Below are positions 1 through 10,149 of a stretch of DNA of 39,319 nt, piece by piece. How positions within the stretch are numbered: the first letter of the stretch is position 1; every line of letters starts with the position of its first letter. The DNA comes from Ophiothrix spiculata (taxonomy: Eukaryota > Echinodermata > Ophiuroidea > Amphilepidida > Ophiotrichidae). Made by a program: the position numbers and the translations under genes. The stretch lies in NCBI GenBank assembly GCA_000969725.1, contig JXSR01S003730.1; one strand, written 5' to 3'. Under the pieces are notes generated by a model. The model did no database searches and was not told the DNA's origin. It saw only the letters and a list, made by a program, of their open reading frames with translations.

Positions 1-298
1 ATTTTCTAATTATTGTCGGGGCCCCGACAGTAATTACAACACAGTAGCCTATGGGGATTTTCAAAATGCTAAAAAGCTTGTAACTTGGAAATGAATGGCC
101 AGAATCAAGTGAAATTTTCAGTATATATTTATGTTGCACTCTTCTTTTTATTAAGCTAGAAATGAGGCCACATCAAAATCATGAATTGCACCTTTAAACA
201 CACATAGTTAACTAAATATAGCATCAATCACTATGCAGACCCACAAGCATTACCTTCAATCATTCAAAAAAGGCAGGAAAGGAGAAATTCATGTAGGA
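1..298. other. Non-coding sequence at the window edge
   Basis: AT-rich DNA with no supported exon. The only structure I see is the perfect 16-base GC-rich palindrome TGTCGGGGCCCCGACA at about 15-30, centred on GGGGCCCC. If copy A has a first exon like that of copy B, it should lie to the left of this point, because no related sequence is present here. Confidence 0.5.
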
Positions 299-787
299 CA
301 ATTGGACACAATTTAATTTGTTGATACACTTCATGTGTTAGAAATTAATGTTTGCAGTCAAAAATTTATACCAGATAGGCCTATTTCGAAAATGTTTTAA
401 TCAAAACCTTCAGAAAGTCCCAAATTTTATGTTGCTTGTTAATCTTTGTAATGAGGCTATTTTCTAAACATCAAGAAAGAGCCAACTAATTGTTTGTAAA
501 TCATTCCTTTCACATCATACATGTAGATTGCAGATAAATCAAAAGAAATTTGGAGGTTACATTAGAACTTCTGAAAGGACCAATTTTAAAAATTCAACTA
601 TAGAGGCAGTATTTATCATTGTCAACAACTATAATTAAAAATAACAGAATATCTAAATATTTTGATATATAGGGTTTGAATTTGACAATGAAACTTTGCA
701 TGCTGTCATAACACTTCCAATGGTGCAAAAATCTCAAAATGTTTGGGGAAAAGTTTGGGGATGAGGCTGAACTTGTCCAATGCCCCT
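299..787. mobile_element. MITE family 1 (AGGGGCATTGGACAA ends), copy 1
   Basis: It is clearly homologous to 9337-9746: the stretch GGGTTTGAATTTGACAATG and the following 80 bases match, and the order of segments is the same. Its right end is intact (TTGTCCAATGCCCCT), the inverted complement of the intact left end of the second copy. Its own left end is decayed (ATTGGACA at about 301). The flank at the intact left end of copy 2 is TTAA and here TTAG, suggesting a TTAA-type target. Confidence 0.7.
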
Positions 788-1485
788 TTAGTTACACAAC
801 GCAAAATACATTGAGCGGGCCTAGTGAAAAAAATTTATAGGGCCTATTTAAATCGAAGCCCTCACCATTAACCAACCAGAGGACAGTAAATCTATATATG
901 AGGTATATAATTTACATATTTAAACCAGACCTATACAAACATTCCCACATTTTGAGGGATAATTTCTCATCAAGTTCTGATAATAAAGTCCTACAATCTG
1001 AGATGTCCCTTATTTTGTCATTTGCTTACTGTGTTTTGCTATATATGCATGATGTCCCTCATTCCAAAGTTTGATGTCTTACTATAATTTAATTGAATAT
1101 GATATAAAATCCTAACTGCTAAATGGACCTACAGTGTGCAAATTAAGGAAAAATATCTGGTAATTCTGCGGATTACCATGTCCTAAATATTGGTAATTGC
1201 AACTATAAACAAATAGTTCATGCCTCAGGTGAGAAATGTTTCAAGTCCCTAACAATCTTTTGAACATTTGGGCTAGACTTCTTGCGGATTACCAGCTATG
1301 AAGTTCTGGTAATCCGCACAAAATTTTGGTCTTCAGGATGCCCGGATTACCAATCAATTTGCACACTGGACCTTTCATTACCAACCTGTTGAATCTTGGA
1401 TGAAAAATCTGTACCTTATTCCATCCAGCTCGAATTATTATCAATATATTAAAATTATGGCAAAAAATCATCACTATATTTACAG
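788..1485. other. Unassigned sequence before the first visible exon of copy A
   Basis: About 700 bases with no supported exon. The N-W-N-P-W-D-T-W-like segment of copy B exon 1 is absent in all frames. It is presumably intron. Confidence 0.5.
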
Positions 1486-1967
1486 ATATTGGATGAAACT
1501 CTACCAATTGTTAAACCTGACAGTGAAGAACTCAGTACACCGCCCGACTCTGGGATCCGGGTAACTTGGATTGGCCATGCAACTGTCTTAGTCCAGTTTG
1601 ATGGGATCTCTATATTGACTGATCCAATCTTCACAGATAGGAGTGGACCCACATCATGGCTTGGTATAAAAAGATACAGAGGAAAACCAAAAACAATAGA
1701 CGAGCTACCAAGAATTGATGCGGTTGTAATAAGTCATTCTCATTTTGACCATCTAAGCCAGCCTACTGTCCGTGAGCTAAACAGAAGGTTTGGTGAAGAT
1801 CTTCACTGGTTTGTTCCCCTGAAGATGGCTGATTGGATGAAAGCTGAGGGATGTGAGACTGTGACAGAGTTAGATTGGTGGGAGGAAGGACATATGAAGA
1901 ACCACCCTGGAGTCATGTTTGCTTGTACACCAACTCAACATCTTGGCCAAAGAACTGCTTTTGATAA
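1486..1967 (+). CDS. NAPEPLD: NAPE-PLD copy A, exon with the HxHxDH zinc motif
   Basis: The acceptor is TTTACAG ending at 1485. The first residues are I-L-D-E-T-L-P, matching V-L-N-E-T-L-P at the same phase-0 boundary in copy B, so the frame enters from an upstream exon and does not need a start here. The exon carries [27 protein letters not shown] and TPTQH. It ends two bases into a Lys codon before GTAAGT. The substrate-loop region after LTDPIF ([15 protein letters not shown]) differs markedly from copy B, while the flanking catalytic segments are nearly the same. Confidence 0.92.
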
Positions 1968-4801
1968 GTAAGTCTATATGCAGTGACTCTATTCATTGAT
2001 GACCATTCTATTTTCTAGATTTTTTTCCTATTATTGTGTCAGACCTACATGTGTATCACCTCTTAAAGCAAATTTAAAGTTATAGTTGTTACGCTAGTGA
2101 TGTGTATTTAAAATATATCTACTGAAGATAGTATCAGATCATTTAACTCATTGTACATGTTTGTGAACTTTGGTAAAAGAAAGTTTATCTTAATTGGGTT
2201 CATTTAAACTAAAGTGCTATGAGTTTTTTTCAGATTTTGCTTCAAGTGCTATCTACTGTAGATCCATACATAATTGTAATCTCACAGCAGTTTGCTGACT
2301 TCTATACCAAATATACCAGCTATACTTTCACCACGAAATAGACGGGCTTCTTCGTGAATTGATACAGTTAAGCGTGTGCGTATCTGAACACAGCACAACT
2401 GCTGGTGAAGCAGCGCGCGTTGTACATGTGATTTGCGCGTCAGTATCTACAGCACGCTTATAAGTGGGATTATGTTTACTTGCGGATGAAGAAAAGCCTA
2501 ATAATTCCTGCCTATCTAGTGTTGATCAAAGTATAGAATATACTGGAATGCCCTTTCATTCATCCTCTATATGTGGCACTAGAAATTGAGATGAAGATTC
2601 AATTATTATTTGTGTAATATACCCTGTAGGCCTATATTACGTTCATTTGCACTGAAAATTATTAAACGTAAATTTAAAACTTGGGATAAGTTGTCTAAAA
2701 CATTATAAATTCCATACTCATGGAATAAAAATATTTTACACATGTTCTTGAATTTACAAAGAAGAAAATTGTGTACTTTTTTCACCAGGTTTAAAGTGCT
2801 TTGGGGGAGTTGGGTTATCAAAGGACCAAATCATAGTTTCTTTTTTGCTGGAGATACTGCCTACTGTAAAGCCTTTAAAGAAATAGGACAACGTTATGGA
2901 CCAATTGATGTAGCGGCTATTCCTGTTGGGGCTACAGAACCAAGGTAAAAAAATGAACTTCAGTGTCAGAAAGATATTTATCAATAAATTAAGTATCAAT
3001 TAGTACAGGGGTTGTCAACCAGTTTTTACATTGCACCACAAAAAATTGAAAACCTAGGGTCAAGCACCAAATGTGCCCATTTTCTGTGTATTTCTAATGT
3101 ATCTCTTGGTGTTATGAAAAAGTCAAAGCACCAATCAGTACTTGTCATTGCGCCAAATTAGTCACTTGCGCCTCTAGTTGAGAACCACTGAATTATTATC
3201 TTGCAATACCTCCATCACCCTCGTATTCTTCATTTTGCATTGCATTGTAAGCATGGAACCCCGGGCATGGAACATTTTGTCTTTAAAATATGGTATTTGT
3301 ACTTACTTTATTGTACAGATTTCTTAATCACGTGATCTTTGTTTTTGTTTCTTTCCATTCATTTAACATACATTCTGAGTTAAGTAGCAAATATTGCCTC
3401 AGATGAAAAGAAAAAGACACTCAGAATAAAAAAATTGTGTATGATTTATGTTAGGATAACTCGTCATATGAATGAAAGCAAGTCGTGTCAGAAATGGCTG
3501 CTGTAACATCTCTCATTTGTCTCCCATTTGTTGGCGGTTCTTGAACAAATGATTTTTTAGGTGACCGTCACCCCGGGGGGAGGGGGAGCACTCCAATATA
3601 ATGTTGCAGGCATAGCCTGCCAATAAAAAGGGGAATTAGGGTTGTTTTTGATGACTGAAGGGTGTATCAGGTGACACCGTTTAGGGAATCAAAAACAGCA
3701 ATTTTGGGTAATTCTCAAGAAATAGGGTACTTTTTCAAACCCTAGTGTGGAAACAGTATCCATAAAATCACGATCTAGGGTGTGAAATGTGAATAGGTGA
3801 AAAAGGGTATATTTTGGCTTCAGAACCCTCCACCCTTTAGGGGGTGTTTTGAAAGACTGTGGTCACGCTATGCCTGCGACATTATATTTGAGTGCTGCCC
3901 CCACCCCCCGGGCCGTCACCTGAACAGCCACTGACCCATGACTGGACATTGTACAAGTGCAATACAAATTAATGGAAAATAGCAGTTATCTGACACTTGA
4001 CAGACTTATCTTATCTAGCAAATGCAATAATGTTCTGTTGTGTTCTTCTTTATTCTTCATTGAATTTTGATTTTTGTACCATTTTTAATTTCACACTGCA
4101 GGTGGTTTAAGAAAAACCGTCACTGTAACATTGAAGAAGCAGTGCAGATACACCAGGATGTACAAGCCAAAAAGTCACTTGGTATACACTGGGGAACATT
4201 CAAAATGGGTTCTGAGGTATGACATTATTTTATTGGAGTGTTCAGTCAACAGACTGAAGCCTATAGTCGCGTGAAGAAAACCTTTTCACTTTTACGCGTC
4301 TTGTGTGCCGACGTTTAAGTTCACACACAACTCACACGATACTCAAGAGCTCGTGTGAGTTGACAGTTCTGTTGCTGCGTGACTTGATGATCAATTTGAT
4401 TGGTTTGTTGTTCATGCATGGTTTGATTTTGTCCTGCCCAGAATGAAAAGATTTGTTTCAGATGACTTTAGCAAATGGGATTGAAATTGTGTTATAGCTG
4501 TCTAAGCATTCATTTTGACATTCTTTTGACCAGATGCCGTATATAAAGACGTCCTACCAACCAACATCAAGATAGATAGAAGCGGATTACATTGGAGAAA
4601 AACATAGGGAATGTCAGTTTGGGAAAATAATATAAACCATGCCCCTCAAAGCAGTCAATATTTGTATAATATTTATCTGTTTGTATTTTTCAGCCTTATC
4701 TATCTCCATTGACAGAGGTGAAGGCATCCATGGAATCAGCAGGTCTACCTCCAGAAGATTTTTGTGTCAAGAAACATGGTGAAATATGGCATGTATTTTG
4801 A
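1486..4801 (+). CDS. NAPEPLD: NAPE-hydrolysing phospholipase D, copy A (first exon not seen)
   Basis: Metallo-beta-lactamase-fold enzyme that cleaves N-acylphosphatidylethanolamine to an N-acylethanolamine and phosphatidic acid at internal membranes (family knowledge). Exons are 1486-1967, 2789-2944, 4102-4216 and 4694-4801; every junction has GT..AG and the phases 2, 2, 0 join into one open frame of about 287 residues ending in TGA. The full zinc site of the family is visible: HSHFDH, the His of TPTQH, the Asp of FAGDT and the His of IHWGTF, with KKHGE near the C-terminus. The block [19 protein letters not shown] near the start and WFVPL..ELDWWEE are family hallmarks. The N-terminal exon present in copy B (58 residues) is not found in the 1485 bases upstream; it either lies outside the window or is lost. 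The protein ends shortly after KHGE (HVF, stop), several residues earlier than copy B. It is a tandem paralogue of the gene at 9976. Confidence 0.9.
1968..2788 (+). other. Intron of NAPE-PLD copy A
   Basis: 821-base intron with GT..AG ends. It shows no clear transposon; a GCG-rich patch at about 2385-2450 (GCAGCGCGCG, GATTTGCGCGTC) is the only compositional feature. Confidence 0.7.
2789..2944 (+). CDS. NAPEPLD: NAPE-PLD copy A, exon with the GDT zinc-bridging Asp
   Basis: The acceptor TTTTTTCACCAG is strong. The frame reads K-F-K-V-L-W-G-S-W and then [10 protein letters not shown], followed by I-G-Q-R-Y-G-P-I-D and P-V-G-A-T-E-P-R. It ends with AG of an Arg codon before GTAAAA. The last 72 exon bases plus the donor GT are identical to copy B (see findings). 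Confidence 0.92.
3006..3190. mobile_element. hAT-type MITE in intron of copy A
   Basis: A 185-base element with terminal inverted repeats CAGGGGTTGTCAACCAGT and ACTAGTTGAGAACCACTG. The CAGNGGTT start is typical of hAT elements. It is flanked by AATTAGTA at 2998-3005 and AATTATTA at 3191-3198, an 8-base target duplication with one mismatch, as expected for hAT. No coding capacity. Confidence 0.85.
3559..3922. mobile_element. GC-rich-ended inverted-repeat element in intron of copy A
   Basis: The arms of about 60 bases pair: left GGTGACCGTCACC, a G run, GAGCACTCCAATATAATG and GCAGGCATAGC; right GCTATGCCTGC, CATTATATTTGAGTGC, a C run and GCCGTCACC. The interior is AT-rich with several AGGG words and is non-coding. 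It shares the GAGTGC plus poly-C end style with the element at 7795-8270. Confidence 0.8.
4102..4216 (+). CDS. NAPEPLD: NAPE-PLD copy A, exon with IHWGTF
   Basis: The acceptor CACTGCAG is followed by G completing the Arg codon, then W-F-K-K-N-R-H. The exon contains E-E-A-V-Q-I-H and S-L-G-I-H-W-G-T-F; the latter His is the last zinc ligand of the family. It ends in phase 0 before GTATGA. Confidence 0.9.
4694..4801 (+). CDS. NAPEPLD: NAPE-PLD copy A, terminal exon
   Basis: The acceptor is TTTTTCAG. The exon encodes [10 protein letters not shown] and then [15 protein letters not shown] before TGA at 4799-4801. The paralogous exon at 16660-16782 continues for a further nine residues after the shared W-H-x-F. 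Confidence 0.9.
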   Translation, partial: PYLSPLTEVKASMESAGLPPEDFCVKKHGEIWHVF

Positions 4802-4941
4802 TGACTAAAATAACTTTTGCAGCTTATCAAATTTTGTGCAATTTGAATAGGAACATTTGTATATTTTTAATGAAATAGCCAGTTGATATGTTGATATAAT
4901 AGTCAGTTTGAATTTATACATTTGTTATACGGGTATAATGG

Positions 4942-4947
4942 AATAAA
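4942..4947 (+). promoter_or_regulatory. Candidate polyadenylation signal of NAPE-PLD copy A
   Basis: AATAAA lies 141 bases after the stop codon of copy A, in AT-rich sequence. It is the first such hexamer downstream of the stop. No transcript evidence is available. Confidence 0.45.
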
Positions 4948-5068
4948 TATGTATTTATATTAAACTGTTTTCTAGCCAGTGACGAGAATACTATGTGGAC
5001 ATGAGGTTGAAAATGATGCTGCAGTTATGCCTCACAGTCACATGCATGGCTGTCATTTTTTTGAATTA

Positions 5069-5424
5069 GGCCAAAAAAAAAAAAATTGTTTGTTTGCCTT
5101 CCAGTGGAAAAATTAAGATTTTAGGGTCGGTCGGTCGGTTGATCTTTTTTTTTTTAATCTTCACATATATTTTAAAGAATGATGTCATTCCGTGGATTTT
5201 ATCTTGAATACCAAGCAATGCAGGGCTTAATCAAAGATTGTGGGTCATTATTTAGAGGAAAATGCATTTTATACTACTAAATGTGACTGTATACTGCTAA
5301 ATTTTACGTTTTCCATAGTTTTCATATTTTACATGTTTGAAGAAAAAAACTAAAATACCAGACCCAATTTTTTGGCATTTTAGGGTCTGTCGTGGATGGC
5401 AAACAAACATATTTTTTTTAGGCC
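5069..5424. mobile_element. Harbinger/Tourist-like MITE (GGCCAAA ends), copy 1
   Basis: Ends are GGCCAAAAAAA and TTTTTTTAGGCC; a subterminal inverted repeat TTGTTTGTTTGCC pairs with GGCAAACAAACA. It is flanked on both sides by TTA (5066-5068 and 5425-5427), the 3-base TWA duplication characteristic of PIF/Harbinger transposons. It contains a GGTCGGTCGGTCGG run. Non-coding. Confidence 0.85.
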
Positions 5425-5428
5425 TTAA

Positions 5429-5759
5429 AAGTGCTTGGTCCGATTGCCCCAACTTTTTTTCAAAGTTTTTGAGATTTTGGTACCAAAATATTGCTCATAT
5501 TTTTCTTATAACCCATGTGAAATTTCACGGCTGAGTTATGTTCCGTTTTGGAGATAAATATGAAAATGTGTCTAATTTATATGGTAACCATAATTAATTC
5601 TATACAGTAACGTATAGGAAGCTCTGAAATACAAAACTACCATGGATAAAATCAAAACCATTTGACCTATTAAGCTGAAATTTGAAATTAAGACTTCTTG
5701 AGTGGTCACCTTTCATGTGACTATGAAAACTTAATTTTGAAAAATCGGACCAAGCTCCT
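5429..5759. mobile_element. TTAA-flanked MITE (family 2), copy 1
   Basis: Ends AAGTGCTTGGTCCGAT and ATCGGACCAAGCTCCT are inverted. TTAA lies on both sides (5425-5428 and 5760-5763), as in piggyBac-type insertion. The left TTAA overlaps the right target duplication of the preceding MITE, so one element landed exactly on the edge of the other. Non-coding. Confidence 0.82.
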
Positions 5760-5823
5760 TTAAGTTTTTTTTCCAGTGAAATGTAATCGTTTTTTGACAC
5801 ATACATCTGTGCTTACTTGTACT

Positions 5824-6254
5824 CAAGGTTTTAGCAAGAGACCCGTCTGCCCGTCTTTTGGACGGGCAGTTTTTAAAGTTGGACGGGTAAAAATTTGCAA
5901 AGCATACTTTTTCAATGTGTGTATTCAGAGCTTCTCAGCTTCTCTCAAGATTCCCGACCATTTCCATAACAAAAATGTAATATATTGTTGATATTATTTA
6001 CATTTACAAGCAAGACATGTATATCTTCGAAATTTTGTGTTTAATTTTGTCACATTTTGGTGTTTAGACGTAAAATCATGAATAATAAAAAATAGCTCTG
6101 GTGATCCCCAAAATCGCCGTCCATGAAATGATTGACTGGGGCTATTTTAAAATTAAAATAGCCCCGGTAGAAAAAAAGTTTCTGAGTGCCGATTATCGTT
6201 TTTTCCAAATTCAAATTTTGGACGGGCAACTTTCAAATCCTGGCTAAAACGTTG
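5824..6254. mobile_element. hAT-like MITE with CAAGGTTTTAGC ends
   Basis: Ends CAAGGTTTTAGC and GCTAAAACGTTG are inverted, and the subterminal words GACGGGCAG and GGACGGGCAAC recur in both halves. It is flanked by CTTGTACT (5816-5823) and CTTGTACA (6255-6262), an 8-base duplication with one mismatch. Non-coding. Confidence 0.78.
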
Positions 6255-6403
6255 CTTGTACAAATCATAATTAAGAATGGGTATGGGTAGTGTGATTTCA
6301 CTACTGTGGCCAAGAAACCAACATCTTTGGTTTCCTTCTGCATGTTCAAACTTCAAACTTTTCAGTCAAGTTATCAAATCTCAGAGTTGTGCCTTCAACT
6401 TAA

Positions 6404-6714
6404 AGGAGCTTGGTCCGATTTTTCCAATTTTAATTTTCAATGTCATATGAAAGATGACCACTGAAGCGGTCTCAATTTCAAATTTCAGCTTAATCGGTCA
6501 AACCGTTTTGATTTTATGGGCAAATTTGTATTTCAGAGCCGCCTATACGTACTATATAAAATTAATAATGGTTACATTTTCATTTATATCTCCAAATCCG
6601 AACATAACTCAGCCGTTAAATTTCTCATTGCTTGTGAGGAAAATATGAGCAACATTTTGGTACCAAAATCTCAAAAAGTTTGAAAAAATGGTGAGGTAAT
6701 TGGACCAGGCTCCT
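6404..6714. mobile_element. TTAA-flanked MITE (family 2), copy 2, inverted relative to copy 1
   Basis: Ends AGGAGCTTGGTCCGAT and TTGGACCAGGCTCCT; TTAA at 6400-6403 and 6715-6718. The interior (GGTACCAAAATCTCAAAAAG, AACTCAGCCGTTAAATTT) is the reverse complement of the interior of 5429-5759. Confidence 0.85.
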
Positions 6715-6718
6715 TTAA

Positions 6719-7110
6719 TGTTTATAATGAAATGAACTCTTCTTGTTATTACATTGACTGAAGTTGAATTCTATGGATAAAAAAAGACTGTAAGACATTT
6801 CAGAAGTTGTGGAAATGGTGAGCGTTTGGTGTCAAAACTGATTTACACTGTTGAAAAGAATTTTTAATTTGATTTTTTGAAATCAAAACTGGATAACCAT
6901 AGTGTAAAAGTGTATATAGAATGATATTAGTAAAGTGCAATAAAACATGAAAAGAGTTAACTTGATTTAGCAATTATGCCTAGAGATTGGAGTATGCGAT
7001 GCTTTGGTGTGTGCAGGAATGTAAAAGGTGAGGGGCAAATGTGTATATTTACAGAATGAATACAGGCCAGCCAAAGAAAATGTCAATGTACCAGTTTACC
7101 GCTAAATCTC
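6719..7110. other. Unassigned intergenic sequence
   Basis: About 390 AT-rich bases between MITEs, with no exon or repeat structure that I can support. Confidence 0.5.
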
Positions 7111-7113
7111 TAA

Positions 7114-7450
7114 GGCCAAAGAAAAAAAATAGTCTGTCTCGATCAGCTTCCCGCGCGTATAGCTTTTAAAAATCCAAATTTAGCGCATCTCTTATTTTTT
7201 AGGTTTTTGAGAGATTTTCATTTTTTTTAAATCTTTTTTTCCTACTACTGGAAAAAAAAGTTAAATAAACGGCTGCGAATCGGCAGCGAAAACAAGTAAG
7301 TGGCCGAAAAATGCAATAAAAAAAAATTAGGGGGTATTTCTGCATCCGCGCAGCCCTTTTTTAATAAAAAAAAACCCAAAAAAAACCCAGCATAGCGCTT
7401 AGGGTTTTGACCTTAAGTAAGCTGAGACAGAGTTCTTTTTTTTTTTGGCC
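7114..7450. mobile_element. Harbinger/Tourist-like MITE (GGCCAAA ends), copy 2
   Basis: Ends GGCCAAAGAAAAAAAA and TTTTTTTTTTGGCC are flanked by TAA on both sides (7111-7113, 7451-7453). The subterminal inverted repeat here is GTCTGTCTCGATCAGCTT against AAGCTGAGACAGAG, unlike that of the other copies. The interior is rich in A and T runs and CGGCAGCG/GCGCAGCC words. Confidence 0.85.
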
Positions 7451-7794
7451 TAACTTGTGTGGTCTGAGCCTGCATTATAGGGCCCGATGGGGTCTGAGGG
7501 GCAAAGCCTCAAGAAGCAAATGATTTTGTTATTGTAGAACCTTAAAAATCTCCTAAAGAGTAGATTGTACATACTTTTAAAGTAAGGATTGTGTGAAAAA
7601 ATGCCTGGATCAAATTTAGGGGGAAAATAAAAAGTAGACCCATCAATTATGCAAAGGAAAAGGACAGATTGAGCTACCACACAGTGTGATTTTACTGCCT
7701 ATATTTGCTGCATACACAACCAGTTTTGTACCACCGTGACTGGAAGTAGCCCCCTGCCCCATCAGGTTTTTTTGACCTTTCATGAGAATCTACA

Positions 7795-8270
7795 ATGGGG
7801 GCTGGGCACTCAACTTAGTGAGGCACACACCATGTGCTGTCGAAAAGACCCTGCTTTTCTTTTGCTGGCTCTTACCGAAAGACCCCCTATTTCTACCAAC
7901 TGTCACTTAATGACCCATAGTTTTTAAAATTCCTTGTCACTATTACAACCTTTGTCACTCAAACTTGGAAGACCCACCATTTTCTTAATTTGGCATAACT
8001 TTTCAAAAAATTGCAAAATTTGTTGAAAATTTCGGATAATCATCAAAAATTTCACAAAATTTGTGGAAATATTTGCAAGTTTTTCGCCATTTTGACCCGG
8101 AAAGACCCTACTTTTTTGTGAATTTTTTTACATTTTGTCACCGAAAAGGGGCTCTCTAGCTTTTTTGACCCAAAATGTCACGGAAAGACCAGTGCTGCGA
8201 AAGACCCCTACTTTCAAGGTGCTTGTGGCACTCGTATGTCGCTTTCATATGTGAGTGCAACCCCCCACCC
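7795..8270. mobile_element. Element with iterated AAAGACCC word and GC-rich ends
   Basis: A left TGGGGGCTGGGCACTCAACT pairs with a right GTGAGTGCAACCCCCCA. Between them the word GAAAGACCC(N)TACTTTT recurs at about 7842, 7875, 7967, 8099, 8180 and 8200, all in the same orientation. Boundaries are approximate. Non-coding. Confidence 0.6.
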
Positions 8271-9336
8271 CACCCCAGACAAAATTCATGATTTTTTGAC
8301 AAGTTGACTGAAACACAAATGTTTAGATATGAGTTATTTTGTCTCAGTTTTAACTGGAATTATGCAGTGTATTTGTAAATTAATGCATGATAATCCAGAA
8401 TAACAATGTTTACTTCTGTCCATTCCACTGAGCCACTGTCCTCTAAACACATTAGCAATTAGATAATCCTACATGCAATTTTCCTCTGGGCCTTATTGTG
8501 AAAAGGCTAAGAGCCCCCCCCCCCCCCAAAAAAAAAGAAGGAAAAAAGATGATTCAGTACACAATGCACCACTGTGTACCATATTTTTTTCGACTATGTC
8601 ACTGGAAACAGATTGTTTTTTCTTAATGGCCTTATTATGAAAAAGGACATGACTTCAGAAAAGGACATGATCAATAAATGGTACAGGCTCATCACACTAA
8701 AACTGTGTATATTCTGTACAGCCTGTGCATAGAGCTGGACGGGACATTGATTTAGTGATGTGTGTTTATGCCCTTTATGTAAACATCTTGTATTGAGCAT
8801 TAATGTTGGTCAGATTTCCATCATGACAGTGCCGTTTGGAGAGTAAAAAGCAGATCTACATTGTATAAAGTAGAGTATAAATTGATCAGAAATTGGATGA
8901 TTTAGTGTATTGCTGAGCATCAGATGCTGGAACAGGGGCAGGCATAGAAGTTTTTCATCTTGCACAAATGCATGTGCAAAATTAGTTGAGCATTAATTCA
9001 GACTGCATGATCTTGAATGGTATGTACTATAATAAGGTAGAGTAGAACAAATTTTGTGTTTTCATCCAGATTTAAAACAATTGGTAGAGAGGTCATTATT
9101 TTTCCAAAAGTTGTTATTTATTTCTGTGTAAAAGTCATATTCCAACAGCTTTGTTGACACTATATAGGCTTTCTAATTTTTGATAGTTCCCAAATGCTTT
9201 ACCCCTAGTTTAAAAAAGTGTTTGAAATGTGGTTATATGATAATCAAATCCTTTAAAGTATTTATTTTCAGCAAAACAGTGTCAGAACCTGTTATGGAAC
9301 AAATAAGAAAATAATGAAAATGTTTCAAAATTTTAA
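8271..9336. other. Unassigned intergenic sequence
   Basis: About 1.07 kb with no supported gene. It has a C run followed by an A run at 8515-8535 and a short repeated word AAAAGGACATGA at about 8642 and 8658. Confidence 0.5.
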
Positions 9337-9746
9337 AGGGGCATTGGACAAAATTTCGAGATTTTATTTGTGGATTAGAAAATAATGTTCAGTTAATTAC
9401 CATCAGAAAAGTCGAAAAATTGAATTTTATTTTGTTTGTTGATCTTTGGTATGAAGCTGTTCTCTAAACATTGATGCTATATCAAAAAAGAGTCAAATAT
9501 TTGTTTGAAAAACATTAGTTTCACATCCTAGATTGCAAATAGATAGAAAGAAATTAAACTATAGAGGGCAGTATTTATCGTTGTCGACAACGATAATTAA
9601 AATACAAGAATATAAAAATATTTTGATGTATATAGGGTTTGAATTTGACAATGAAACTTTGCATGCTGTCATAATACTTCAAATGATGCAAAAATCTCAA
9701 AATGCTTGGGGAAAAGTTTGTGGATGATGTTGAACTTGTCCAATTT
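9337..9746. mobile_element. MITE family 1 (AGGGGCATTGGACAA ends), copy 2
   Basis: The left end AGGGGCATTGGACAA is preceded by TTAA at 9333-9336; the right end is eroded to CTTGTCCAAT. The body matches 299-787 in the same orientation. It ends about 200 bases before the acceptor in front of copy B's first coding exon. Confidence 0.75.
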
Positions 9747-9946
9747 AAGAAATCGGAGAAGGCATGGACGTAAACCATTTATTTTATTTTTTTGTTATTA
9801 TTATTTGGCCTAACTTTTTTTAATAAAAAATACAATGTTAACAATACATTAACCATAAGTTCAATTTTATTAAGCTGTACATGATATACATGTATTAATA
9901 ACGTGAGTCTCCAGCTGAAATTTAATCATCCAATCTTGGTTTACAG

Positions 9947-10149
9947 GTTAAACTACTTGATTTTTGCATATAAACATGGCTGAAGTAGAACCGTCTCAAA
10001 ATGATGCAACTCAAGGGAGAACAGTCACCAAATCCATTTTCAAAAGTGGGCGCTTTTGGAATCCATGGGACACATGGCAGGATAATGGATTTGGAACAAT
10101 GTTGAGGATGATGAGAGCAAAAGATGGCAGTAAAATACCTTCTCAACAA
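9947..10149 (+). CDS. NAPEPLD: NAPE-PLD copy B, first coding exon with probable 5' UTR
   Basis: A plausible acceptor TTGGTTTACAG ends at 9946, implying an upstream non-coding exon; coding starts at ATG 9976. The 58 encoded residues include a polar N-terminus and then R-F-W-N-P-W-D-T-W. The donor is CAA|GTAAGT at 10149/10150, phase 0. The acceptor and UTR part are inference; the coding part is well supported. Confidence 0.8.

Noticed and set aside
4324-4356. Small hairpin AACTCACACGA..TCGTGTGAGTT in an intron of copy A
   Set aside because: Real but only about 11-12 base pairs; in AT-rich repeat-laden DNA this is not notable on its own.
299-9746. Similarity of 299-787 and 9337-9746 as evidence for a larger segmental duplication that includes the NAPE-PLD genes
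   Set aside because: The similar block has its own inverted ends and TTAA-like flank and does not continue into neighbouring DNA, so two independent MITE insertions explain it better. The tandem gene duplication rests on the exons.
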